A stretch of 6,382 nucleotides of DNA. It comes from Oscillospiraceae bacterium. GTDB taxonomy: Bacteria; Bacillota; Clostridia; Oscillospirales; Ruminococcaceae. Where the stretch lies: assembly GCA_016297675.1 (NCBI GenBank), contig JAEDGE010000110.1:1-6382 (forward strand), in the 5' to 3' direction. Below are positions 1 through 5,279 of the stretch, in pieces. Numbering within the stretch: the stretch's first letter is position 1; each line of letters opens with the position of its first letter. The notes beneath the pieces are model-generated. The model was not told where the DNA came from. It was given only the letters and a program-made list of their open reading frames with translations, and searched no databases. The translations under genes were made by a program, and so were the position numbers.

Positions 1-106
1 TTTAGAGGATGCCCTTCCCCTTTGTCGGCTACGCCGACATTTCCCCACACTGTGGGGAATCACCCTCGCCGAGCTGAGCCAGCTTGACCGCAGTCGCTTG
101 CGGCGT
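1..106 (-). repeat. Multi-hairpin dispersed repeat, copy 1 (downstream of dnaA)
   Basis: This stretch is the reverse complement of 6180-6285 with 104 of 106 bases identical. Read on the minus strand it starts 2 bases after the dnaA stop codon. It contains a series of short inverted repeats: CCGCA/TGCGG (99-103 with 88-92), an AGCT stem (71-85), a 19-base palindrome TTCCCCACA-c-TGTGGGGAA (41-59), and GTCGGC/GCCGAC with a 3-base loop (24-38). The two differences from copy 2 fall in the loop of the first hairpin and at the closing pair of the second, so the stems are kept. No coding frame is credible. Because the match runs to base 1, the true left end may lie outside the window. It could act as a 3' end or terminator structure, or be a MITE- or REP-like element; its family is not recognised. 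Confidence 0.9.
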
Positions 107-108
107 GG

Positions 109-1479
109 TTATCGGGACTTATTTTTGATATTTTTAATAATATCTTCTACCAGCTGTTTCAGATTTGCATCTCGCTTCATCCCTGCTTCAATGTTGTTAA
201 TCGCATATACAATGGTGGAATGATCTCTGCCGCCGAACTCTGTTCCAATGGATTGCAGCGGCATTTGGGTAATTTCCCGTACAACATAAGTTGCTACTTT
301 GCGAGCCGTGGAAATCTGGCTGGAACGCTTGCTGCTGCGAATCTCCTCCGGTGTTACGCCATAAACATCTGCCACTTCGGCAATAATCTTTTCTACAGTA
401 ATCGGTACCGGCTGGTCATTGTTCAGGATATCCTTGATGACACTCTGTGCCATGGAAATAGACGGTGCAGAACCGGCAAAGTGTTTCAGTGCCTTCAGTT
501 TCTTCACAGCCCCTTCCAACTGCCGGATGTTGGTCTTCAGCCGATTGGCAATAAATTCTGCCACATCGTCCGGAATGTGCAGATCCAGCAACTCTGCTTT
601 TCGGCGGATAATGGCAATTCTGGTTTCAAAATCTGGAATCGTAATATCGGTAATCAAGCCCCATTCAAATCGTGTTCGGATGCGTTCTTCCAGTGTTTTC
701 AGTTCCTTCGGCGGCTTGTCGGATGTAATGACAATCTGTTTCCCCTCTGCATGCAGCTTATTGAATGTATGGAAAAATTCTTCCTGCATGCGGTCTTTGT
801 TGCTGAAAAACTGAATATCGTCGATCAGCAGGACATCGGCAGAACGGTATTTGTCATGAAAACTCTCCATGTTGTTCCGATTGATGCCATTAATGAGGTC
901 GTTTCCAAATTCTTCACTGGTGACATAAATAATATTGTAATCTGGATGATGCTGCTCCACTTCGTGGGCAATCGCATGCATCAGGTGTGTTTTTCCCAGT
1001 CCGGAAGGACCATAGATAAATAATGGGTTGTAATTCTTGCCTGGTTCTTTTGAAACAGCCGTACAAGCCGCATAGGCAAATTCATTGGAACGACCGACAA
1101 TGAATGTTTCAAAGGTATATTCATAATTGGCACCTTCAAAACTTTTTTCCAGCTGTTCACTGCGGCGGTCGAGTTCCGCATCATCCGGAATCTTGATTTG
1201 TTTCTCTGATGTCGGTGTGTCTGTTTCTTCTTCCACATGGATGCATAAGTTGACATCAAATCCAAGAATATTGTGAAAGGCTTCTTTGAGCAGGCTTTCA
1301 TAGTTGCTGAGAATGACAGAACGCTGAAAATCAGATTGTACCGTAAAAACGGCATCTGTTCCACTCAGGTCTACCGGTTTCAGCGCGTCAATCCAGAGCT
1401 TCACTGCGACCTCCGGAATTTGTCCCTCGTCCAGACAATATCGTTTTACATGTTCAAATACCTCGTCAAATGAATTCAT
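109..1479 (-). CDS. dnaA: Chromosomal replication initiator protein DnaA
   Basis: DnaA is the AAA+ ATPase that binds DnaA boxes at oriC, forms a filament and melts the origin. The 456-residue product is of usual length with all four domains: domain I (about 1-80), a short acidic linker (about 82-115), the AAA+ core (about 118-330) and the DNA-binding domain (about 355-456). Visible motifs are Walker A GPSGLGKT (157-164), Walker B LLIDD (217-221), sensor I ITSD (251-254), the arginine-finger region RIRTRFEWGL with R270, RQLEGA (319-324), and the DnaA signature GGRDHSTIVYA (416-426). The ATG at 1479 is chosen because family members begin near MNSFDEVFE and AAAGGAG lies upstream. An in-frame ATG at 1506 would add 9 residues and place that Shine-Dalgarno inside the coding region. 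It diverges from rpmH across the origin. dnaN, the usual next gene, is not visible before the window ends. Confidence 0.98.
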   Translation of the reverse strand: MNSFDEVFEHVKRYCLDEGQIPEVAVKLWIDALKPVDLSGTDAVFTVQSDFQRSVILSNYESLLKEAFHNILGFDVNLCIHVEEETDTPTSEKQIKIPDDAELDRRSEQLEKSFEGANYEYTFETFIVGRSNEFAYAACTAVSKEPGKNYNPLFIYGPSGLGKTHLMHAIAHEVEQHHPDYNIIYVTSEEFGNDLINGINRNNMESFHDKYRSADVLLIDDIQFFSNKDRMQEEFFHTFNKLHAEGKQIVITSDKPPKELKTLEERIRTRFEWGLITDITIPDFETRIAIIRRKAELLDLHIPDDVAEFIANRLKTNIRQLEGAVKKLKALKHFAGSAPSISMAQSVIKDILNNDQPVPITVEKIIAEVADVYGVTPEEIRSSKRSSQISTARKVATYVVREITQMPLQSIGTEFGGRDHSTIVYAINNIEAGMKRDANLKQLVEDIIKNIKNKSR

Positions 1480-1497
1480 AGCATTGTAGTCTCCTTT
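1480..1497 (-). promoter_or_regulatory. dnaA Shine-Dalgarno and overlapping two-codon mini-ORF
   Basis: On the minus strand AAAGGAG (1491-1497) lies 11 bases before the dnaA ATG, a rather long gap. Another ATG sits only 6 bases after the Shine-Dalgarno, at 1484-1482. It reads ATG CTA TGA, and its TGA overlaps the dnaA ATG in the arrangement ATGA. The sequence is seen directly; that ribosomes use this mini-ORF is inference. Confidence 0.5.
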
Positions 1498-1516
1498 ACG
1501 ATTCAATATCGTTTCT

Positions 1517-1522
1517 ATTATA
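1517..1522 (-). promoter_or_regulatory. Candidate -10 element for dnaA
   Basis: The minus strand carries a perfect TATAAT here, 37 bases before the dnaA start codon, giving a short leader of about 30 nt. No recognisable TTGACA is found at 16-18 bases spacing (the best hexamer is AACGGT), and there is no extended -10 TG. A weak or activator-dependent promoter is plausible; the region is AT-rich, so chance occurrence is also possible. Confidence 0.4.
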
Positions 1523-1565
1523 TTTTTCTGCTTCTCTGTACCGTTCCCCGAAAAGCATCAAAATT

Positions 1566-1582
1566 CGACAGAATTTCTGTTG
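1566..1582. promoter_or_regulatory. 17-base palindrome upstream of dnaA (possible operator)
   Basis: CGACAGAAtTTCTGTTG is an inverted repeat: ACAGAA/TTCTGT matches perfectly around one central base, and one G-T mismatch lies further out. It sits 44-60 bases upstream of the candidate dnaA -10 and is bracketed by two similar AAAGCAT sequences (1552-1558 and 1583-1589). It does not resemble a DnaA box or the Gram-positive LexA site. An operator function is inferred only from symmetry and position. Confidence 0.35.
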
Positions 1583-1682
1583 AAAGCATTCATATCAAAA
1601 GGAACATTCCACAGGGGATGCTTCAGTACCGATAGCAATACAATTTTATTTTAACACGAATTGTTGAAAAAATCAAGACCGT

Positions 1683-1691
1683 TGTGGAAAA
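1683..1691 (-). promoter_or_regulatory. DnaA box 1
   Basis: The minus strand reads TTTTCCACA, differing from the consensus TTATCCACA only at the third position. It adjoins the AT-rich candidate unwinding element on its left. Confidence 0.7.
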
Positions 1692-1710
1692 ATTCCGAAA
1701 AAAGCAGAAA

Positions 1711-1719
1711 TTTTCCACA
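1711..1719 (+). promoter_or_regulatory. DnaA box 2
   Basis: TTTTCCACA lies on the plus strand, facing box 1 and 19 bases from it. The same variant recurs in all three strong boxes, which argues for a shared site type in this genome. Confidence 0.7.
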
Positions 1720-1767
1720 GAGAGCGGTGGAAAGCGCACTGAGATTGTGCGAGGTGCACAAAAAATA

Positions 1768-1776
1768 TGTGGAAAA
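1768..1776 (-). promoter_or_regulatory. DnaA box 3
   Basis: The minus strand reads TTTTCCACA. It lies 52 bases upstream of the rpmH -35 element, so DnaA bound here could also touch rpmH transcription. Confidence 0.7.
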
Positions 1777-1828
1777 TGATTTTATTCCTGATGGATTTGA
1801 AAAAATCTGCGGTTTTTGGAAAAAAAAC

Positions 1829-1857
1829 TTGACACCTTTGCAGGAATCCGTTATAAT
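1829..1857 (+). promoter_or_regulatory. Consensus sigma-A promoter for rpmH
   Basis: TTGACA (1829-1834) and TATAAT (1852-1857) are both perfect hexamers separated by the ideal 17 bases. Transcription should begin at about 1864, giving a leader of about 135 nt before rpmH. This is the strongest promoter visible in the window, as expected for a ribosomal protein gene. A TTTTCCAAA-like sequence (minus strand, 1815-1823) just upstream is only a degenerate DnaA-box match. Confidence 0.9.
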
Positions 1858-1862
1858 AGAAC

Positions 1863-1998
1863 AGGTCAGACATGTCCATTTCTTTTGAAATGGTATGACC
1901 TTATGTTTTTGGAATTCCACGCCGCTGCTGCCAGTCGGAATGGCGGCGGGTATCATCTTAGATTGCAGAAATTGCAAATTGGAAAGGAGGCAGTTGTT
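1863..1998 (+). promoter_or_regulatory. Structured 5' leader of rpmH
   Basis: Starting at the predicted transcript start, AGGTCA (1863-1868) pairs with TGACCT (1896-1901), enclosing the perfect stem CCATTTC/GAAATGG (1876-1882 with 1887-1893) and a TTTT loop. An asymmetric internal loop of 7 and 2 bases separates the two helices. A second stem of 9 pairs with two G-T wobbles joins 1925-1933 to 1941-1949. A small TTGCA/TGCAA hairpin (1963-1977) ends just before the Shine-Dalgarno AAAGGAGG (1983-1990), which lies 8 bases before the GTG start. The leader is long for a 44-codon gene. Autoregulation by L34 or another ligand is possible but not shown; it may simply stabilise the mRNA. Confidence 0.55.
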
Positions 1999-2133
1999 GT
2001 GAAAAGAACATATCAGCCGAAGAAGCTGCACCGGAAGAAGGAGCACGGTTTCAGAAAGAGAATGGCAACTTCCAACGGAAGAAAGGTTTTAGCTCGTAGA
2101 AGAGCCAAGGGCAGAGCAAGACTTAGCCACTAA
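1999..2133 (+). CDS. rpmH: Large ribosomal subunit protein bL34
   Basis: This encodes the small, very basic protein bL34 of the 50S subunit. The 44-residue product is the usual bacterial length and shows the family sequence: KRTYQPKKLHRKKEHGF at the start, then FRKRM, and the core SNGRKVLARRRAKGRARL before the C-terminal SH. The start is GTG at 1999, fixed by AAAGGAGG 8 bases upstream and by the family N-terminus. A longer in-frame reading back to 1816 would run across the promoter and leader and is not credible. It is the first gene of the plus-strand cluster and is followed after 7 bases by a strong terminator, so it is probably made mostly as a monocistronic mRNA. Confidence 0.98.
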   Translation: MKRTYQPKKLHRKKEHGFRKRMATSNGRKVLARRRAKGRARLSH

Positions 2134-2140
2134 CGAGACG

Positions 2141-2176
2141 GACCACAAAAGCTTTTTTGTGGTCTTTTTTGTTTTT
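2141..2176 (+). terminator. Intrinsic terminator or attenuator between rpmH and rnpA
   Basis: A perfect 10-bp stem GACCACAAAA (2141-2150) / TTTTGTGGTC (2155-2164) with a GCTT loop is followed by six T, one G and five T. It lies 7 bases after the rpmH stop and 27 bases before the rnpA start. No separate rnpA promoter is evident, so partial readthrough would set rnpA-yidD-yidC-jag expression below that of rpmH. The A/T symmetry means it could also work in reverse, though nothing converges on it. Confidence 0.92.
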
Positions 2177-2203
2177 CCATGTTTCAGAAAGGAGCGGGAA
2201 ACG

Positions 2204-2599
2204 GTGAAGCATACGATTATTCTGAATCAGAATCGGGATTTTCAAACCCTGTATCGCCGGGGAATTTCCTTTGTCACACCCTTTGTTGTGATTTATATCC
2301 GGCCAAACCGCCTTGGCAAGCACCGACTGGGCATCACCGCCGGCAAGCGTGTCGGCAATGCGGTGCATCGCAACCGTGCCAAGCGGCTGATCCGGCAGGC
2401 GTATCGGGAACTGGAAGCAGAGTTGCCGCCGTATTTGGATCTGGTGATTGTTGCCCGTGCCCGCATCTGGAACGTGAACTCTACCAGATTGGTCAATTAT
2501 CTGCGGAAAAATACCATTCCGCAGATTCAGCAGCATTGGGAACGGCCGATTCAAATGCTGCCGGGCGGTAAAGCAGAAAAAGGAGAAGAGCCCTCATGA
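2204..2599 (+). CDS. rnpA: Ribonuclease P protein component RnpA
   Basis: RnpA is the small basic protein that, with the RNase P RNA, removes 5' leaders from precursor tRNAs. The product is 131 residues, slightly longer than the usual 110-120 because of a charged C-terminal tail (about 112-131). The family signature is clear: KRVGNAVHRNRAKRLIR at 48-64, with the RNR motif at 56-58, preceded by RDFQTLYRRG (11-20) and followed by DLVIVAR (79-85). The GTG at 2204 is selected because AAAGGAG (2188-2194) lies 9 bases before it and the family begins near this point. A longer ATG-start reading from 2178 or earlier would overlap the terminator or the Shine-Dalgarno. It overlaps yidD by ATGA, implying translational coupling. 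Confidence 0.96.
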   Translation: MKHTIILNQNRDFQTLYRRGISFVTPFVVIYIRPNRLGKHRLGITAGKRVGNAVHRNRAKRLIRQAYRELEAELPPYLDLVIVARARIWNVNSTRLVNYLRKNTIPQIQQHWERPIQMLPGGKAEKGEEPS

Positions 2600-2862
2600 A
2601 AAAACTGCTTCTGCTATTGATTCGTTTTTATAGGAAAGTCATTTCGCCTTTAAAAAAACCATGCTGCCGCTATTATCCGACTTGCAGCTGTTATGCACTG
2701 CAAGCCATTGAGCGATTTGGTGCATGGTATGGTACGGGTCTGGCTGTCCGGCGGATTCTGCGGTGCAATCCGTGGAGCCCCGGTGGGTTTGATGCGGTGC
2801 CGCTGACATTGCCGCACTGTCGGCGTGACAGCATGAAAATTACATATAAACAGAAAGGATGA
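2596..2862 (+). CDS. yidD: Membrane protein insertion efficiency factor YidD
   Basis: YidD is a small membrane-associated protein thought to help YidC-dependent insertion. The 88-residue product starts with a hydrophobic/amphipathic helix (MKKLLLLLIRFYR) and the ISP motif (16-18). The signature CRYYPTCSCYA (24-34) and the later RCNPWSPGGFD (56-66) follow, with cysteines at 24, 30 and 57. The ATG overlaps the rnpA stop (ATGA), and AAAGGAG (2579-2585) lies 10 bases upstream. The last 15 or so residues form a basic tail beyond the conserved domain. It lies directly before yidC, its functional partner, with only 3 bases between the yidD stop and the proposed yidC start. Confidence 0.95.
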   Translation: MKKLLLLLIRFYRKVISPLKKPCCRYYPTCSCYALQAIERFGAWYGTGLAVRRILRCNPWSPGGFDAVPLTLPHCRRDSMKITYKQKG

Positions 2863-2865
2863 CGC

Positions 2866-3990
2866 ATTACGTTTTTATACGACTTATTCGGCACACCGTT
2901 CGGATGGATTATGCGGCTGATTTATCAGCTGGTCAATAACTACGGTGTTGCAATCGTGCTGTTCACGATTATCACGAAGCTTTTGCTGTTTCCGATTTCT
3001 TACAAACAGCAGAAAAATACGCTTCGGATGCAACTTTTACAGCCGAAGCTGAAAAAGCTTCAGGCAAAGTATAAGGATAAGCCGCAGGAATTACAGCAGG
3101 CACAGATGCAGTTATATCAGGAGGAACATGTCAATCCGATGTCGTCCTGTCTGCCGATGTTTTTGCAGTTCTTTCTGCTCTTTGGCGTGCTGGACGTTGT
3201 GTACAAGCCGCTGACCCATATTCTGCATTACGGGGATAGCCTGGTCGAAAAGGTTGTCGGCATTGCCAATGGCATACTGGGAGAAAGTGTTGCCAAACAG
3301 TATACCGGACTGCGGGAGGAACTGGGCGTTTTGAAGGCGTTTCAGGACACCCCTTCTGCCTTTGCCAATGTAGATGGATTTGATGTTTCAAAGGTTGCAG
3401 ACTTTTTAGATCACTTTACTGTCTTTGGTGTGAATTTGGGTGCAACACCAACCTGGAAGCCGGATGTATGGGATGCCTCTGCGATTATTTTGTTCTGCAT
3501 TCCGCTGCTCTCTGGTATCTTGCAGCTGATCATGACCATTTACATGCAGATTGTGCAGAAGAAGCGGAACGATACGACACAGCAGAACATGGGATGCATG
3601 AATGTGATGCTGTACATTATGCCGTTATTCTCTGTCTGGTTTGCTTTTCAGGTTTCTGCCGGTGTTGGTTTCTACTGGGCTTGTTCTTCTTTCTTCTCCC
3701 TGCTCCAGACAATCGGTCTGAATTGGTATTTCACGCCGGAACGGGGTGCACGAATCATTGAGAAAGAAAACAAGAAGATGGAAGCCAAATATGCTGCTGG
3801 CAAACAATCCTTTACCGAACGGGTCATGAACCAGAATGTGGGTACTGCCAGAGTACAGGAAACAGAAAAGACAAAGAATATGTCCAATCGGGAACTATCC
3901 GCCTACAATAAGCAGAAAATACAGGATGCCAGAAAGCGGATGGCAGAGAAATACGGCGAATCCTATGACGAAAATCCGCCGGAGGATTGA
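2866..3990 (+). CDS. yidC: Membrane protein insertase YidC/Oxa1 family, probable ATT start
   Basis: YidC inserts and folds membrane proteins, alone or with SecYEG. The 374-residue product has TM1 (about 24-43) with a positively charged residue K38 at the hydrophilic-groove position, a charged cytoplasmic helical hairpin (about 45-90), TM2 (about 95-115), an enlarged extracytoplasmic loop (about 120-200), then TM3 (205-228), TM4 (248-263) and TM5 (266-288). A charged tail of about 85 residues follows. There is no lipobox, unlike Bacillus SpoIIIJ. The first in-frame ATG is at 2911, but the 15 codons before it read TFLYDLFGTPFGWI, typical of the clostridial YidC N-terminus. The only start-like codon before these and after the in-frame stop (2860) is ATT at 2866. 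AAAGG (2854-2858) lies 7 bases upstream of it. A sequencing error at this base is the main alternative. Confidence 0.9.
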   Translation: MTFLYDLFGTPFGWIMRLIYQLVNNYGVAIVLFTIITKLLLFPISYKQQKNTLRMQLLQPKLKKLQAKYKDKPQELQQAQMQLYQEEHVNPMSSCLPMFLQFFLLFGVLDVVYKPLTHILHYGDSLVEKVVGIANGILGESVAKQYTGLREELGVLKAFQDTPSAFANVDGFDVSKVADFLDHFTVFGVNLGATPTWKPDVWDASAIILFCIPLLSGILQLIMTIYMQIVQKKRNDTTQQNMGCMNVMLYIMPLFSVWFAFQVSAGVGFYWACSSFFSLLQTIGLNWYFTPERGARIIEKENKKMEAKYAAGKQSFTERVMNQNVGTARVQETEKTKNMSNRELSAYNKQKIQDARKRMAEKYGESYDENPPED

Positions 3991-4003
3991 TTTGATTTTA
4001 CAA

Positions 4004-4028
4004 ACGGTTGCAGACGGTTGCCGTCTGC
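4004..4028 (+). repeat. Perfect hairpin in the yidC-jag gap
   Basis: GCAGACGG (4010-4017) and CCGTCTGC (4021-4028) form a perfect 8-bp stem with a TTG loop. The left arm overlaps a tandem direct repeat of ACGGTTGC (4004-4011 and 4014-4021). No T-run follows, so it is not a standard terminator. It ends 27 bases before the jag start and may block exonucleases, be a processing site, or tune jag translation. Confidence 0.6.
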
Positions 4029-4055
4029 CCGTGAGAGAAAGGGATGCGTGAACGC

Positions 4056-5156
4056 ATGAAACAGATTTTTACTGCGAAAAAGCTGGAAGATGCAAAGCGG
4101 CAGGCAGAGCAGGCTTTCGGTGTTTCCGAGTCGCAGATTGTTTTCCGGATTCTCGAACAGAAAAAGGGTCTGATGGGACTTGGTGCAAGTGTAAAGATTG
4201 AAGCCATTTATGAACCGGCAGAAAAAACATCTGCACCAGCGGCAGAGCCGACATCCGTTGTAGAATCGGTTACAGAAGCAACACCGAAGGCGGCAGAACC
4301 AGTAATGGAGGAAACCGCAACGGGAACGGAAACGACAGAAGAACCAGAAATTTCTGCACCGGTCGCAGAAGAAACCATTTCTGAGACAGAATCTGTTTCA
4401 GAAGAAGTCGTACCAGCTGTGGAAGCAGTACCGACACCGTCTTTGGACAGTCTGACAGCGGAACAGTTGGCAGCTGTGGAACGGGTGAAAACCTATGTGA
4501 CAGCGGTTTATGAAAAGTTGGGGGTTGCTGTAACCGTTACACCGACACCGCAGGAAAACGGCATTTTACTGGAGTTAGAGAGCCCGAGCCGGGGCGGTAC
4601 GATTATTGGCAGACGAGGCGAAACACTGGATGCCATGCAGTATCTGTCTTCTATTATTGCCAATAAGGGCGAAGAGGAATACTGCCGGATTATTCTGGAC
4701 AGCAATGGTTATCGGGAAAAGCGGCGGCAGACATTGGAACATCTTGCAGAACGCCTGTCCAAGAACGTCATCCGCAATCAACGTGCGACGACATTAGAAC
4801 CGATGAATCCCTATGAGCGGCGGATTATTCATGCAAAAGTTGCCGAGATAGAAGGCGTTAGCTCTAAGAGTGTAGGAGAAGATCCATATAGAAAGGTCAT
4901 TATTTTGCCGCTGGATGAAAATGGAGAACCCCTGCAAACACGTCGTCCGAGAAATCATAAGAACCGCAATGACCGCAAGGGCGGATATCGGAACGGCAGC
5001 CATAAAAAGAATGGTGGATCACGTCGCAATGCAGAGGAGATTCCGCTTAAGCAAACGAATTTTGACGATATTATGAGCACCAGTTTTGAAAAGGATTACC
5101 GGAAACCAAAGCCGGAAGATGATTTACAGATTGGGCTTTACGGAAAAATTGAATAA
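4056..5156 (+). CDS. jag: Jag/KhpB RNA-binding protein (Jag-N, KH and R3H domains)
   Basis: Jag (KhpB/EloR) is an RNA-binding protein linked to cell elongation and sporulation control in Firmicutes and usually encoded next to yidC. The 366-residue product has a Jag-N domain (1-52, with KKGLMGLGAS at 36-45), and an acidic low-complexity linker rich in A, E, P, T and V (about 53-130). The KH domain (about 140-220) carries the GRRG loop at 185-188. The R3H domain (about 222-285) has R255-xxx-H259 and GEDPYRK (274-280). Beyond that lie a strongly basic Arg/Lys/Asn/Gly tail (296-324) and an acidic C-terminal segment ending LYGKIE, making it longer than many homologues. ATG 4056 is preferred; ATG 4044 would directly abut AAAGGG. 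From 4056 the Shine-Dalgarno gap is long (12 bases), so the start is less certain. It is the last gene before a terminator. Confidence 0.93.
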   Translation: MKQIFTAKKLEDAKRQAEQAFGVSESQIVFRILEQKKGLMGLGASVKIEAIYEPAEKTSAPAAEPTSVVESVTEATPKAAEPVMEETATGTETTEEPEISAPVAEETISETESVSEEVVPAVEAVPTPSLDSLTAEQLAAVERVKTYVTAVYEKLGVAVTVTPTPQENGILLELESPSRGGTIIGRRGETLDAMQYLSSIIANKGEEEYCRIILDSNGYREKRRQTLEHLAERLSKNVIRNQRATTLEPMNPYERRIIHAKVAEIEGVSSKSVGEDPYRKVIILPLDENGEPLQTRRPRNHKNRNDRKGGYRNGSHKKNGGSRRNAEEIPLKQTNFDDIMSTSFEKDYRKPKPEDDLQIGLYGKIE

Positions 5157-5176
5157 CGCAGTCAAATGAGATGAGG

Positions 5177-5209
5177 AAGAGCAGGACGGTTTTCGTTCTG
5201 CTCTTTTTT
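5177..5209 (+). terminator. Intrinsic terminator after jag
   Basis: AAGAGCAGGACG (5177-5188) pairs with CGTTCTGCTCTT (5194-5205), including one G-T wobble, with a 5-base loop, and the stem runs into a six-T tract (5204-5209). It lies 20 bases after the jag stop and closes the rnpA-yidD-yidC-jag unit. The final two T overlap a TTGACA (5208-5213) that could be a -35 for the next gene, but no good -10 follows. Confidence 0.9.
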
Positions 5210-5279
5210 GACACAGAGCGAAATTCTGGAAGAACCTGTTTCCGCTTTTGGATTTTCCATGCAAACCGAGGAGGATTGT

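Larger units (their letters stand above)
1600..1830. other. oriC: Putative origin of replication (oriC), dnaA-rpmH intergenic region
   Basis: This is the noncoding gap between divergent dnaA and rpmH, the classical location of one bacterial origin subregion in Firmicutes. It holds three exact TTTTCCACA boxes (one mismatch from TTATCCACA) at 1683-1691 (minus), 1711-1719 (plus) and 1768-1776 (minus). Weaker 7-of-9 sites are at 1605-1613 and 1726-1734. A very AT-rich stretch at about 1632-1676 sits immediately beside the box cluster and could be the unwinding element. An inverted repeat TTGTGC/GCACAA lies at 1745-1761. In Bacillus the origin is bipartite, with another subregion after dnaA; that side is largely outside the window. 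Assignment rests on gene context plus boxes; exact limits are estimated. Confidence 0.75.

Noticed and set aside
1229..1237. TCTTCCACA as a further DnaA box inside dnaA
   Set aside because: One mismatch to the local box, but isolated within coding sequence and explained by codons; chance match is likely.
1816..1998. N-terminal extension of rpmH from ATG 1816
   Set aside because: It would cover the consensus promoter and leader, and bL34 is normally about 44 residues, matching the GTG start.
2159..2203. Upstream start for rnpA
   Set aside because: It would begin inside the terminator stem; the GTG at 2204 has AAAGGAG at correct spacing and fits the family N-terminus.
2859..2939. ATG at 2859 overlapping the yidD stop as the yidC start
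   Set aside because: It is in a different frame and gives only 26 codons; joining yidC would need a +1 frameshift with no clear slippery site, whereas ATT 2866 is in frame and gives the family N-terminus.
4044..4055. ATG 4044 as the jag start
   Set aside because: The AAAGGG sequence directly abuts this ATG, leaving no spacing; it remains a weaker alternative because the gap to ATG 4056 is long.
5208..5279. Longer phosphoesterase N-terminus from ATG 5208
   Set aside because: It begins in the terminator T-tract and would place extra residues before a clear signal anchor; ATG 5280 has GAGGAGG 5 bases upstream.
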